64,000 bases of DNA from Shewanella sp. Arc9-LZ (GCF_010092445.1 NZ_CP048031.1:3968001-4032000); one strand, 5' to 3'. Numbered from the stretch's first letter, positions 29,144 through 38,594 are shown. Made by a program: numbers and translations. The notes: generated by a model not told the origin, from the letters alone.

Positions 29144-29569
29144 ATGATAAAGCATATTCTCGGCGCCACTGTTATATTTTTAGGCCTTAGTGCTTGTCAA
29201 AGCCACACTCAAATTGTCTCAAATGAACAATTAATTGGTACTTGGCATGTAGAAGTCGTCCTCGACACTCCTACCATTAATAATAGCCCAGCAAATTTAG
29301 TTTTTGCTCCAAACGGTGAACTGACAGGTAATAATAGCTGTAATCAATTTTTTGGTCGTTACGCCCAACAAGGTCACTTGCTTCAACTTGCACCATCAGG
29401 TTCGACTATGAAAGCCTGTATCGATAGTTTAATCACCCAAGAAGCTGAACTGATGCAAGCGATTTCATTGGTAGAACAAGTTGATTTCTCTAAAGGAAAA
29501 CTCAATCTATTGTCTATAAATGGTGATACGCTATTGGTACTGACAAAACAATCGTTACCCTTATCCTAA
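29144..29569 (+). CDS. META domain lipoprotein (HslJ-like)
   Basis: This 141-residue lipoprotein has a type II signal with lipobox LSAC near residue 18. The mature domain has the META signature: a GTWHVE strand, then GNNSCNQFFGRY (about 65-76) and GSTMKAC, with the paired cysteines seen in HslJ-like proteins. The E. coli relative HslJ is linked to heat shock and novobiocin resistance, but the molecular role is not known. It is monocistronic. Confidence 0.85.
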   Translation: MIKHILGATVIFLGLSACQSHTQIVSNEQLIGTWHVEVVLDTPTINNSPANLVFAPNGELTGNNSCNQFFGRYAQQGHLLQLAPSGSTMKACIDSLITQEAELMQAISLVEQVDFSKGKLNLLSINGDTLLVLTKQSLPLS

Positions 29570-29631
29570 AGCCTATGGTTTAAATGAGTCGCCGGATTAG
29601 TTATTAGTGTCAGTTTAAAGTTCCATTAAAA

Positions 29632-29649
29632 AATGAATTTTTATTCAAT
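29632..29649 (+). promoter_or_regulatory. ARG box upstream of argR
   Basis: AATGAATTTTTATTCAAT fits the arginine-repressor half-site consensus TGAAT/ATTCA with a 4-bp A/T centre. It lies 87 bp before argR and suggests autoregulation. Confidence 0.8.
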
Positions 29650-29664
29650 AAATCTGATTCTTTC

Positions 29665-29681
29665 TTGACTTAATAAGTCAA
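29665..29681. promoter_or_regulatory. 17-bp palindrome over the argR -35 region
   Basis: TTGACTTAATAAGTCAA is a perfect 8-1-8 inverted repeat whose left end is a good -35 hexamer (TTGACT). CAAAAT follows at 17-bp spacing as a possible -10. It may be an operator. No factor is assigned. Confidence 0.5.
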
Positions 29682-29735
29682 TCTATTCAAAATGTGCTAG
29701 ATTTTTGAATAACAACTATAAGATGAATTATCACT

Positions 29736-30206
29736 ATGCCAGCGACAAGAAATCAGGATGAGCTCGTACGCACTTTTAAAGCGATTCTCAAAGAAGAACG
29801 TTTTGGAAGCCAAAGCGAGATTGTTAATGCGCTTCAAGCCGAAGGATTCGGTAATATTAATCAATCTAAAGTATCACGTATGCTCAGCAAATTTGGTGCT
29901 GTACGCACTCGCAACGCTAAGCAAGAGATGGTGTATTGCCTCCCTGCCGAGCTAGGCGTACCTACTGCGGGTAGCCCAGTTAAAAATTTGGTATTGGATG
30001 TCGATCATAACCAAGCCATGATCGTGGTAAGAACTAGCCCTGGTGCTGCGCAATTAATCGCCCGTTTGCTCGACTCAATAGGCAAACCAGAAGGGATATT
30101 AGGTACTATTGCCGGTGATGATACTATTTTCATCTGTCCAGCAAGTATTAAAACCATTGATGAGACATTAGAAACGGTTAGATCTTTATTCAACTATAGT
30201 GAATAA
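29736..30206 (+). CDS. argR: Arginine repressor
   Basis: This 156-residue hexameric repressor and recombination accessory factor responds to arginine. An N-terminal winged helix has [20 protein letters not shown] and the recognition helix [17 protein letters not shown] (about 45-61). The C-terminal oligomerisation and arginine-binding domain ends with [13 protein letters not shown], containing the GDD arginine-contact motif. An ARG box lies upstream. In related species argR neighbours mdh, which is not present here. Confidence 0.96.
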   Translation: MPATRNQDELVRTFKAILKEERFGSQSEIVNALQAEGFGNINQSKVSRMLSKFGAVRTRNAKQEMVYCLPAELGVPTAGSPVKNLVLDVDHNQAMIVVRTSPGAAQLIARLLDSIGKPEGILGTIAGDDTIFICPASIKTIDETLETVRSLFNYSE

Positions 30207-30220
30207 AAAACCATTTCAAT

Positions 30221-30250
30221 AAAAAAGCAATGCCATGGCATTGCTTTTTT
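30221..30250. terminator. Bidirectional terminator between argR and DyP gene
   Basis: AAAAAAGCAATGC-catg-GCATTGCTTTTTT is symmetric, serving both convergent genes. Confidence 0.9.
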
Positions 30251-30268
30251 ATTACCTAAAACTGGCGT

Positions 30269-31222
30269 TTACGCATCATCAAATTGAGTTAAAAAATCCA
30301 ATGATGGCACAAAGAAAGACGATCCAGTCAGCGCTTTAGTAAACAACATCAAATGATCATGATTCCCGTGACCATCACCGTGCACCATACTGCGGAGCAT
30401 TTGTTCGAAGTGATCCGGTGTACGACATACTGAAATAAACATCAATCCTTGTTCTCTAATCGAACCATATGGCATGCTTTGACGTAAAATTTCTAATGCG
30501 TTACCGTGTGGATCTTTTAAGTTAACTCGTTTTGTGTGGCTGGTTAATGGCTTATCTTCTGATTCATACTCAATATCATCAACTTTGGTACGACCAAAAA
30601 TATCTTCTTGTTTTTTAAGCGGTAAACGATGCCACTTACTTAAGTTATGCATGTATTTTTGGACATGAACATAACTACCAGAGACAAATTCTTGATCTTC
30701 ATCACCGACAAGTGCAACTTGTTGACGATGGCGTCCTTTAGGGTTTTCAGTACCATCAACAAAACCAGTTAAGTCACGACTGTCCATAAAGCGAAAGCCA
30801 CGTTCCTCATCGACTAACTCGACCAAATCTTCAAACATTTGGTTAATTTCATTGGCGACAAGATGCAAAATATCATAGCGATCACAACGGATATGAATAA
30901 ACAGATCATATTCCATTGCAGGTGCATCACGGTTACCTTCACTCATGGCCGGAAAAGGTTTTAATAATGCAGGGCGAGATTCTGGATAAAAGGTATCCCA
31001 AAAATTAGCCCCAATACCCACAAAGCCATTAAAAGCACTGTCGGCATATTGATCCGTGAGTTCATAAATATACTGCGCTACATTAGCAATAGATGGGCGT
31101 AACTGATCTTCAACACCATCGTTGGCATTAAACATCAAGTACACACTGTGTAAATTCCCTTCTGCGCAAATTCCTAACTGTTCACGAGGCATAACTTGGT
31201 TACCCATATTAACTTCATCCAT
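30269..31222 (-). CDS. Dye-decolorizing (DyP-type) heme peroxidase
   Basis: This 317-residue heme peroxidase closely resembles what I recall of Shewanella oneidensis TyrA. The distal GFVDGTENP motif (catalytic Asp156), the proximal heme ligand His229 (SHTKRVNL) and distal Arg247 (EILRQSMPYG) are all present. There is no signal peptide or Tat motif, so it should be cytoplasmic unless packed in an encapsulin. No encapsulin gene is near. Methionines at 1, 6 and 11 are all possible starts, and no strong ribosome-binding site decides. It is convergent with argR. Confidence 0.92.
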   Translation of the reverse strand: MDEVNMGNQVMPREQLGICAEGNLHSVYLMFNANDGVEDQLRPSIANVAQYIYELTDQYADSAFNGFVGIGANFWDTFYPESRPALLKPFPAMSEGNRDAPAMEYDLFIHIRCDRYDILHLVANEINQMFEDLVELVDEERGFRFMDSRDLTGFVDGTENPKGRHRQQVALVGDEDQEFVSGSYVHVQKYMHNLSKWHRLPLKKQEDIFGRTKVDDIEYESEDKPLTSHTKRVNLKDPHGNALEILRQSMPYGSIREQGLMFISVCRTPDHFEQMLRSMVHGDGHGNHDHLMLFTKALTGSSFFVPSLDFLTQFDDA

Positions 31223-31683
31223 CTTAATACTAAATGTCGGCCTAAACGGTGATAATTTAACGTTTTGATGTTATTCGACGGCGATTAACATCTCTTACCA
31301 GTTAAGCTAATCATTAGATTAACTTAATCAAATTTAAATTACTTGAAGTGTACTCACATTTAGCCCGTTTGTAATACATATTGTATTCATATTCGTGCAG
31401 ATAACAGCTTGATCATTCATTACAATTGTTAACGAACTCACTAGAGTTAAGGGCCAAAAAGTAAGCCCTAAATCAGATATTTAGCCTATGTCATCGTAAA
31501 ATTAGCCATTATTTTGCAAGCATGAGGTAAGTATCTTATTGCTGGGGTGTTTAAAGCAGCGTTATTACAAGTTAATAACGTACTGTTAGCAACACTTTTA
31601 GCAAACAAAGGGGAATTTGATAACCACTTTCCCCGAACTAAGGTTCACTACAGGCTGGACAATTAAAATTACAGCATTGATAG
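31223..31683. other. Intergenic, no gene seen
   Basis: This stretch carries the DyP promoter region and the 3' flank of fbpC. It contains a small 6-3-6 inverted repeat (31373-31387, AATACA-TAT-TGTATT). I see no supported ORF, RNA gene or clear terminator. Confidence 0.45.
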
Positions 31684-32715
31684 TTAATTAAAAATCACCA
31701 GTGGATGCGCTGTAATATTTATGTCCACTCGTTGACCGGGCATTATCGTCGTTGATTGGCTACTGACGTCCAAAATATCATCGCCAATTTGGACCTGATA
31801 ATGACATACCGTACCAAGGAAATGCCTTTCGACAATGCATCCTCGGCCATTGATACAAGGATGTAACTCAATTTGCTGTGGTCTCAATAATAATTGCCCT
31901 TGGCTGCCAACAGGTAAAGACAATGCTTCTGTGCTGCTAAGATCGCCCAAAGAATAGTGCACTTGATGGCTGGAGGTGACCGTAACAGGTAAATAATTAC
32001 CTGCGCCTAAAAAGTCGGCAACGTAGCGATCAGTTGGTGCACTGTATAAGGTTTCGGCTTTACCATGCTGAATAATGGCGCCATCCTTAAATAAAGCCAG
32101 TTTATCTGCAAACACAAATGCTTCATCTTTACTGTGAGTCACAAACACGGCACTGACATTACGTTGTTTCAATATGGCGCGAATTTCTAACATCATATCG
32201 TTACGAACTTGCGCATCGATATTGGAAAAAGGTTCATCTAGCAATAATAATTCTGGTTGATATGCCAATGCACGTGCAATCGACACTCGTTGCTGTTGAC
32301 CGCCTGATAATTCATGCGGGTAACGCGATGCCAACCCGGTTAATTTAACCAACTCGAGCATTTCTTCTAATCGAGCTAACCGCGCAGTACGATTGAGTTC
32401 GTTAACCCCAAATAAGATATTGTCTGCCACGGTTAAGTGCGGAAATAAGGCATAGTCTTGAAAAATCATTCCCACACCACGTTGCTCGCTCGCAACAAAC
32501 ACACCATCACCACTCAGCGTTTGCCCATTGATGCTGATGCAACCTTGGCTAATGGCTTGTAAGCCCGCAATCGCGCGCAGCAGTGTTGTCTTGCCGCAGC
32601 CACTGGGGCCTAATAATGCGACAATTTCACCTTGCGCCAAGGTAAGATCTAAATGGCGCAACACCACTTGACCGTGATAATCGCTGCAAACATTTTCAAT
32701 GGTTAAGGTTGACAT
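31684..32715 (-). CDS. fbpC: Ferric iron ABC transporter ATPase
   Basis: This 343-residue ATP-binding subunit drives ferric iron uptake. Walker A GPSGCGKTT (about 36-44), the signature LSGGQQQR (about 136-143), Walker B LLLLDEPF and the switch His in VFVTHSKDEAF are intact. The C-terminal 100 residues form a TOBE-like regulatory domain as in FbpC/CysA-type ATPases. It starts 2 bp after the permease stop. It is the third gene of the fbpABC operon under a Fur box. Confidence 0.92.
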   Translation of the reverse strand: MSTLTIENVCSDYHGQVVLRHLDLTLAQGEIVALLGPSGCGKTTLLRAIAGLQAISQGCISINGQTLSGDGVFVASEQRGVGMIFQDYALFPHLTVADNILFGVNELNRTARLARLEEMLELVKLTGLASRYPHELSGGQQQRVSIARALAYQPELLLLDEPFSNIDAQVRNDMMLEIRAILKQRNVSAVFVTHSKDEAFVFADKLALFKDGAIIQHGKAETLYSAPTDRYVADFLGAGNYLPVTVTSSHQVHYSLGDLSSTEALSLPVGSQGQLLLRPQQIELHPCINGRGCIVERHFLGTVCHYQVQIGDDILDVSSQSTTIMPGQRVDINITAHPLVIFN

Positions 32716-32717
32716 AA

Positions 32718-34349
32718 TTAGCCTTGTTGCTCCAAAGAGCGATTAAGATAAATCAAGGGTACAAGCCCAACTAACACAATCACAATAGCGGCCAATGCGC
32801 CATGTTCTAGTTTTTCATCTGAGACAAATTGGAAAACATAAGTCGCCAAGTTTTCAAATCCTATAGGACGCAATAATAACGCTGCGGGTAATTCTTTCAT
32901 GCTTTCAATAAACACTAACAAAGCACCGGCAAAAATCCCTTTGCGTAATAAAGGCAAATGTACTCGCCATAGTAGCTGAGTAGGCGTTCGTCCTAAGGTA
33001 ATACACGCCATGTCTAAAGAAGGGGAAATACGTTTATAACTGTTTTCTAAACTGCCGATGGATATAGCAATAAAACGAACACAAAAAGCAAAAATCAGTG
33101 CAAACACGCTGCCAGTCAGCAATAAACCTGGGCCTTGGGCGCCAAACCAATCGTAAATATCGTTAATCGCAAAGTCGATAAGCGTCAGAGGTACTAATAC
33201 ACCAATCGCCAACACCGTTCCCGGTAAAGCATAACCAGTACTGCTCAATCTTGCGGGAAGCTGATCACTTTGTCGCGGACTCACACGGCGTACAAACATT
33301 AATATCAATGATAGGACTACGCACACACCACTGACAATAGCGGCAATATATAAACTGTTTAGGCTATACTGCCAAAATCGAACATCCCAACTTTCATTGA
33401 AATAATCGATAGCATATCCACACAACACAATGAAAGGTAATAAAAAGGCTGTAAATAACAAAACAGCGCAATAGCCTAATGCGACCCAAGCCATTTTTGG
33501 TGACAACACATATCTGTCAGCTTCATTAAGAGAAGATTGTTTTTGAAATAATTGTTGTTTCCGACGGGCAAAACGCTCAACCCCAATCATAGAAAATACC
33601 ACTAACAGCATAATGGCTGACAGCTTTGCTGCCGCGGTTAAACTGCCATAGCCGAGCCACGTGTCGTAAACTGCTGTGGTTAATGTCGGTACAGCAAAAT
33701 AACTCACGGTGGCAAAGTCTGCTGCGGTTTCCATTGCCACAAGTGCAACGCCGACAGCCAAAGCGGGTCTTGCCATTGGCAGCGCAAGACGCCAAAAACT
33801 GCGCCACGGACTACATCCCATAACACGCGATGCGTATAACAAACTGGAAGACTGCTCCATAAACGCAGTACGCGCTAATAAATAAATATAAGGAAACAAT
33901 ACTAACGATAATATTATCGCTGCTCCGCCAAGACTGCGTATCGCGGGAAAGTAATAGTCGTGGGGAGATTGCCAGTCAAACCAAGCCCTCAATACACGTT
34001 GCACCGGACCTGCATAATCAAGCATGTCGGTATAAACATAAGCCACAATGTAGGCTGGCATCGCTAACGGGAGAAGGAGTAGCCATTGAAAGTAACGGCG
34101 AAAGGGAAAGTCACAACGGGCAATTAACCAAGCAGCAGGAATCGCTAAAAGTAGGCTTCCGAGTCCAACCAACAACATGAGCAATAAACTATTGACTATG
34201 TATGTCGGTAGCACTGTATTGAATAAATGGCTAAATACAGCTTGATCAGGAAGAGTGGACTGCACAATTAAGGCAATCAGTGGCAAGATTAATATTGCCG
34301 TAATAAAATAACCAGCAAGCGACCAGCTTCTGGTTAAACCTAAAATCAT
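32718..34349 (-). CDS. fbpB: Ferric iron ABC transporter permease
   Basis: This 543-residue inner-membrane permease is of the FbpB/SfuB type, a fusion of two binding-protein-dependent permease domains. About 12 hydrophobic helices can be counted. Two EAA-like cytoplasmic loops contact the ATPase: around ASRVMGCSPWRSFWRLALPM (about 180-199) and ACITLGRTPTQLLWRVHLPL (about 445-464). The gene lies between fbpC (2 bp) and fbpA (about 100 bp, with an 8-bp tandem repeat between). Confidence 0.93.
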   Translation of the reverse strand: MILGLTRSWSLAGYFITAILILPLIALIVQSTLPDQAVFSHLFNTVLPTYIVNSLLLMLLVGLGSLLLAIPAAWLIARCDFPFRRYFQWLLLLPLAMPAYIVAYVYTDMLDYAGPVQRVLRAWFDWQSPHDYYFPAIRSLGGAAIILSLVLFPYIYLLARTAFMEQSSSLLYASRVMGCSPWRSFWRLALPMARPALAVGVALVAMETAADFATVSYFAVPTLTTAVYDTWLGYGSLTAAAKLSAIMLLVVFSMIGVERFARRKQQLFQKQSSLNEADRYVLSPKMAWVALGYCAVLLFTAFLLPFIVLCGYAIDYFNESWDVRFWQYSLNSLYIAAIVSGVCVVLSLILMFVRRVSPRQSDQLPARLSSTGYALPGTVLAIGVLVPLTLIDFAINDIYDWFGAQGPGLLLTGSVFALIFAFCVRFIAISIGSLENSYKRISPSLDMACITLGRTPTQLLWRVHLPLLRKGIFAGALLVFIESMKELPAALLLRPIGFENLATYVFQFVSDEKLEHGALAAIVIVLVGLVPLIYLNRSLEQQG

Positions 34350-34385
34350 AAATAATACCGAGTTAACTTAGCGCACCATCAATAA

Positions 34386-34412
34386 ATCTATCAATCTATC
34401 AATCTATCAATC
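34386..34412. repeat. 8-bp tandem repeat between fbpA and fbpB
   Basis: ATCTATCA is repeated three times plus a partial fourth copy in the 100-bp gap between fbpA and fbpB. Repeats of this kind can change copy number by slippage. No promoter dependence is shown. Confidence 0.75.
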
Positions 34413-34451
34413 ATATCGATAATGCGCTGATAATGTTTAAACAAGCTTCAA

Positions 34452-35459
34452 TTAAAGATCAAATTTCACTTCATCAAGCAGTTTTACAGCGTCTTGATGA
34501 TATTCAGCCAACTTATAGATAGGCAAACTATCGGCTTTAAAATCACCCCATGACGCCACTAATTCAGACGGTTCGACATCAGCCTTTACCGGATATTCCA
34601 TATTAACTTCAGCATACATTTTCTGTGCAACGTTTGAAGTAAGAAATTCCATTAGCTTAATCGCATTATCTTTATGCGGTGAATGTTTGGCTAATGCCAT
34701 ACCTGATACGTTTACATGAGCACCACGGTTCTGTTGATTAGGAAAGTTAATTTCAACCGCTTCAGCCCAGCTTTTCTGATTTTTATCCATCAGCATGTTG
34801 CCGTAGTAGTAGCTGTTACCGATAGCAATGTCACACATGCCTTCTTTAACTGCTAATACTTGATCACGATCATTGCCTTGAGGCTTACGAGCTAAATTAG
34901 CTTTTACCCCTTCTAACCAGGTTTTCGTTTTCGCTTCACCGTCATGGGCAATCATCGACGCCACTAATGCGACGTTATAAGGGTGTTTACCGCTGCGGGT
35001 ACAAATTTTACCTTTGTATTCTGCTGAAGCTAAGTCTTCGTAATCGATGTCAATTTTACCGCTACGCTCTTTTGAAGAATACAGATTACGAACACGCATC
35101 GTCAGCGCATACCAATTGTTCTGTTGTGACCGATATTGAGGGGGAATATTGCTATTAATCACCGCACTGTCGACGGGAGAAACAAGATCTTTTTCCACTA
35201 ATTCCATTAAGCGAGAGAAGTCAGATGTTAACACCACGTCAGCGGGAGATAGGCGACCTTCACGCACCATACGTTCTGCAATGCCATCTTTAGCAAAAAC
35301 AACCTTTACGTCGACACCACTTTGCTCGGTAAACTTTTCTAGAATAGGTTCAATCAGGAAAGCTTGGCGATAAGAATAAACCGTTAATGCATCTGCAGCA
35401 CTCACAGAAGAAGCAACACAAGCCAAGCCTAATAATGCGACACTTTTTAGCAATTTCAT
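34452..35459 (-). CDS. fbpA: Ferric iron-binding periplasmic protein
   Basis: This 335-residue substrate-binding protein belongs to an iron(III) ABC transporter. A signal peptide ends at SSVSAA (about residue 22) and is followed by DALTVYSYRQ, the typical start of mature FbpA. The tandem tyrosines that bind Fe3+ are present in IAIGNSYYYGNM (about 212-223). KIC and a VNVSGMALAKHSP segment fit the family. It is first in the operon fbpA-fbpB-fbpC, with a near-consensus Fur box 50 bp upstream of its ATG. Confidence 0.94.
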   Translation of the reverse strand: MKLLKSVALLGLACVASSVSAADALTVYSYRQAFLIEPILEKFTEQSGVDVKVVFAKDGIAERMVREGRLSPADVVLTSDFSRLMELVEKDLVSPVDSAVINSNIPPQYRSQQNNWYALTMRVRNLYSSKERSGKIDIDYEDLASAEYKGKICTRSGKHPYNVALVASMIAHDGEAKTKTWLEGVKANLARKPQGNDRDQVLAVKEGMCDIAIGNSYYYGNMLMDKNQKSWAEAVEINFPNQQNRGAHVNVSGMALAKHSPHKDNAIKLMEFLTSNVAQKMYAEVNMEYPVKADVEPSELVASWGDFKADSLPIYKLAEYHQDAVKLLDEVKFDL

Positions 35460-35508
35460 TAATCAACGCTCCTTAACTGAATCAATATTCCGCCGCCACC
35501 GGCGCAAT

Positions 35509-35523
35509 TGATAATGGTTATCA
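35509..35523 (-). promoter_or_regulatory. Fur box upstream of fbpA
   Basis: TGATAATGGTTATCA differs from the 15-bp Fur core TGATAATNATTATCA at one position and is an inverted repeat with flanking complementarity. It is placed to repress fbpABC when iron is ample. Confidence 0.85.
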
Positions 35524-35621
35524 ATTGCAACAGGGTAAGTGATCATATCAAAAGGAGCAAGTGCTGTTTCACATTCAGCGGTTAAAACGCCAAGGCTAAA
35601 ACATCAAATTGTTATGCTGTA

Positions 35622-35625
35622 AGCC
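35622..35625. repeat. Left target-site duplication of IS3 element
   Basis: AGCC directly precedes the left inverted repeat. An identical AGCC follows the right one at 36826-36829. Confidence 0.8.
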
Positions 35626-35665
35626 GGTAATCTCCCCATTTTTAGCTGAGATCAAAAGTAGAGAC

Positions 35666-36493
35666 TTAGGCCACTAGTGCCAGTTTTTGCTTTGGTGGGA
35701 CACCACCAATTGCTGTATTGGGTCTTTCATTGTTATAAAACCATAGCCATTGTGTCGCATGTTCCTGTACCTCGGCAATACTATTCCAAAGATATTGGCT
35801 CAGCCATTCGTATCGCACAGTCCGATTATAGCGTTCTACATAGGCATTCTGCTGTGGATTGCCAGGCTGAATAAATTTCAGTTCTACATTGTGTTTTTCA
35901 GCCCAGGCAGCCAGTACCGCACTTATATACTCTGGACCATTATCACTGCGTATCTGTTTTGGTTTTCCACGCCATTCGATGATTTGATCCAATGTTCTCA
36001 CCACACGCTCCGCAGGTAAGGAGAAGTCGACTTCTATCGCCAAGCCTTCACGGTTGTAATCATCAATCACGTTCAATAACCTAATGCTGCGACCATCTTC
36101 CAGTTGGTCGTGCATAAAGTCCATGGACCAACATTCATTGATTGCCTCTGGCACCGCCAATGTGTCCGGTTTATCACGCTTCAAGCGTTTCCTCGGCTTA
36201 ATTCGTAGATTTAGCTCCAATTCTCGGTAAATCCTATACACCCGCTTATGGTTCCATCGGTAGCGTTTCACGTTACGTAAAAAGTAATAACATAGCCCAA
36301 ACCCCCAACACCGATGAGTTGATGTCAGTTGCTGTAACCAGTCGGCTATTGCAGCGTTTTCATCACTGAGTTTTGCCTGATAGCGATAACAGCTCTCACT
36401 GAGTCCAAACAAGGCACACGCAAATGCGATCGAAATGGCTTTATCTTGCACCGCCTTTTGCGCCAGCTCCCGCCGCCGCGACGGCTTTACCAC
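35666..36493 (-). CDS. IS3-family transposase OrfB (integrase domain)
   Basis: This is the 275-residue catalytic part of the transposase. The DDE residues are visible in the expected blocks: [20 protein letters not shown] and [14 protein letters not shown]. An N-terminal HTH_21-like region precedes them ([13 protein letters not shown]). It overlaps orfA by 7 bp in the -1 frame and is most likely made as an OrfAB fusion by frameshifting. A GTG at 36493 also exists. Confidence 0.95.
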   Translation of the reverse strand: MVKPSRRRELAQKAVQDKAISIAFACALFGLSESCYRYQAKLSDENAAIADWLQQLTSTHRCWGFGLCYYFLRNVKRYRWNHKRVYRIYRELELNLRIKPRKRLKRDKPDTLAVPEAINECWSMDFMHDQLEDGRSIRLLNVIDDYNREGLAIEVDFSLPAERVVRTLDQIIEWRGKPKQIRSDNGPEYISAVLAAWAEKHNVELKFIQPGNPQQNAYVERYNRTVRYEWLSQYLWNSIAEVQEHATQWLWFYNNERPNTAIGGVPPKQKLALVA

Positions 36494-36753
36494 TTTTTTT
36501 CGATGGCCTCTTTGAGTATTTCAGCTTTGAGTCGCTCTTCGGCATACATTTTTTTGAGTCGTGAATTCTCAGCCTCTAACTCCTTCAATCGCGCCATCAT
36601 AGAAGCGTCCATGCCACCGAATTTGGCGCGCCATTTGTAGAAGGTCGCAGAGCTCATGCCATGCTCACGGCAAAGCCCCGGAACTGGGGTGCCAGCTTCA
36701 GCTTGTTTAAGGATTGCTAGGATTTGGCTGTCGCTAAATTTTGATGTTTTCAT
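36487..36753 (-). CDS. IS3-family transposase OrfA
   Basis: This 88-residue DNA-binding protein has a helix-turn-helix ([15 protein letters not shown] through [18 protein letters not shown]) and a C-terminal leucine-zipper-like coiled coil ([20 protein letters not shown]). It ends at KKW followed by TAA. The A7-G run at 36494-36500 (minus strand AAAAAAAG), just before its stop, is a typical -1 slippery site for making OrfAB. Confidence 0.95.
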   Translation of the reverse strand: MKTSKFSDSQILAILKQAEAGTPVPGLCREHGMSSATFYKWRAKFGGMDASMMARLKELEAENSRLKKMYAEERLKAEILKEAIEKKW

Positions 36754-36878
36754 GCAGAATCTCCCTGCGTATATATTACGAGAAAATTCTACTTTTGAAA
36801 TCTACTATTTTTAGGGGGGATTACCAGCCAATATGGCAAGCTTAAGCCACTATCATGGAATTATGATTGACCAAAACA

Positions 36879-37628
36879 TTACCAGTATTTTTCGACCGTA
36901 ATTTGTCCAGGCGCTCGTCGAAGATTTTTTACTAAGCCTTTTTCAACTAAAGCGGTTTGCGCATCATTTATCATTCCTGGGTTACCACAAATCATCACTT
37001 GAGAATGTTCCGCATTAATCCCTAAGCCTGCTTTCTGTTCAATTAATCCGCTGCTAATGCCATCAGGAATACGACATGATAAGCCTTCGGGATAATCTTC
37101 ACGGGTCACAATGGGAATAAACACAAACTGCTGAGGATATTGACTAATAAACTGTTTAATCGTTTCTAAATAAGCTAAATCTTCACCAAGTCTTACACCA
37201 TAAACTAGCACGACTTTTTCAAAGCGTTGCCAAGGCTCATCGGTTGCAAGCATAGAGATAAAAGGCCCCACTGCAGTGCCTGTTGATAACAGCCATAAGT
37301 GTTTACCTTGCAATGCCCCTTTAGGCACCTCATCTAAGGTCATAAAACCGGTCGCTTTGGGCGTGATTTGAATGGTATCACCTGGGCTTAATGCTTTTAG
37401 ATCTGGAGATAACTGACCATCCTCTACCGCAACAGCCAGCACCTCGACATAATCAGTCCCAGGGGGATTTACAAGCGAATACGCACGCGCGACACGTTTA
37501 TCATCACGCATTTGGCTGAGCTTAATAAACTGACCTGCGATAAAAGGTTCGACATCGGCTTTGATACGCAACGAGAATAATTTATCATTCCAATCAATGC
37601 GTTTTAGCACGGTACCGGTAATCCACAT
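36879..37628 (-). CDS. fpr: Ferredoxin/flavodoxin-NADP+ reductase
   Basis: This 249-residue FAD enzyme moves electrons between NADPH and ferredoxin or flavodoxin. The FAD-binding RAYSLVNPP (about 48-56), the NADP-binding STGTAVGPFISML (about 115-127), VLVYGVR and MICGNPGMI (about 211-219) are present, and the C-terminal aromatic EKYW is typical of bacterial Fpr. It is cytoplasmic and monocistronic. The IS element lies just beyond its 3' end. Confidence 0.95.
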   Translation of the reverse strand: MWITGTVLKRIDWNDKLFSLRIKADVEPFIAGQFIKLSQMRDDKRVARAYSLVNPPGTDYVEVLAVAVEDGQLSPDLKALSPGDTIQITPKATGFMTLDEVPKGALQGKHLWLLSTGTAVGPFISMLATDEPWQRFEKVVLVYGVRLGEDLAYLETIKQFISQYPQQFVFIPIVTREDYPEGLSCRIPDGISSGLIEQKAGLGINAEHSQVMICGNPGMINDAQTALVEKGLVKNLRRAPGQITVEKYW

Positions 37629-37770
37629 GACTTTGTTCCTTTTAGACTGGCGTATGTATTTACTATAATACCAATCTATACAGATATTTGCTTAATTAAA
37701 AGCCTCCCCGATTTATATCTATAGTGAATAATCACACGCGATTAACTCACTTAAAAGAACAGAGCTAAGT

Positions 37771-38388
37771 TTACGTAGTTGATGAATCTTGCTTAGCTGA
37801 ATGGGCATCTAGGCGGTCTTGTTGAAACTGAGCAAGTTTTTGCTGTATGAGCTCATAGGTTTGATCGACTCCTGCTGCAATATCGCCTTCTAATACTTTG
37901 AGCCCAGATAAGATATCGCTAGCCTCTTTAAAACCTTGATCAATAGCATCACCAATTTTCACCATAAAACTGCTAACTTGCTCATCAAACCCCATGGATT
38001 TATTTTGTTGTTGATGTACCGAGAAGAAATTTGTCGCAAAGCTGACAATACGATCGGCTGTCGCTTCAGGAGAGTAATCCACTCCACTTTCAATACTTTT
38101 TTGGACTGAGTTCTCCCCCAGTGTTGGCGCAAGCTCTTCATTAATGGCTTCAATCGCGGCACGGTAAAGTAATGCCATAGACTTATCACCCGCAGCAATA
38201 CTGACTTCTTCTTGCGCCGCTAAAATCGAATTATTCATCATTTGTCGACTTAGCTGATTGCTGGTTAACTTAGGCTCAACCGGGGAATTTTTCTCAGCTT
38301 GGTGGCTTGATGAAGTTTGCGATGTATTAACTGTTTTATTGTCACGCAGTGGACTGGCATTACTGCTATTTGATTGTTTAATTTCCAT
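37771..38388 (-). CDS. DUF5610 domain protein
   Basis: This 205-residue hydrophilic protein is read from MEIKQSNSS (an ATG five codons earlier is also possible). The first 65 residues are Ser/Asn/Gln-rich and disordered-looking. The rest is helical, with a segment around SPEATADRIVSFATNFFSVH that matches my recollection of DUF5610. There is no signal peptide or TM helix. Function is unknown, and it stands alone between fpr and an FMN enzyme. Confidence 0.7.
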   Translation of the reverse strand: MEIKQSNSSNASPLRDNKTVNTSQTSSSHQAEKNSPVEPKLTSNQLSRQMMNNSILAAQEEVSIAAGDKSMALLYRAAIEAINEELAPTLGENSVQKSIESGVDYSPEATADRIVSFATNFFSVHQQQNKSMGFDEQVSSFMVKIGDAIDQGFKEASDILSGLKVLEGDIAAGVDQTYELIQQKLAQFQQDRLDAHSAKQDSSTT

Positions 38389-38594
38389 GATATTAGCTCG
38401 CATACAATGACCGATAGCTTAATTATCGACCCAAAAACTCATTTCTAAAGTCATAAATTAAAACAATTAAGAGAAATTTATTAATATCAATTTTACTAAA
38501 GAATAGCCTGTTGATTAACATCATCAATTTAACTTGCCCAAATGAACATCTGCTAATATGGTAATCAGATTGATAGCCAAATAGGAATAACAAC

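Larger units (their letters stand above)
35626..36825 (-). mobile_element. Complete IS3-family insertion sequence, 1200 bp
   Basis: Imperfect terminal inverted repeats begin GGTAATC-CCCC at both ends, with an internal shared TCAAAAGTAGA block. A 4-bp duplication (AGCC) flanks the element. The two overlapping reading frames, the A7 slippery site and the 4-bp duplication fit the IS407 subgroup. It lies between fpr and the fbpA promoter region and interrupts no gene. The intact ORFs and clean duplication suggest a fairly recent insertion. Confidence 0.92.

Noticed and set aside
31373..31387. Inverted repeat AATACATATTGTATT as a regulatory site
   Set aside because: Short and A/T-only, likely by chance. 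No match to a known operator.
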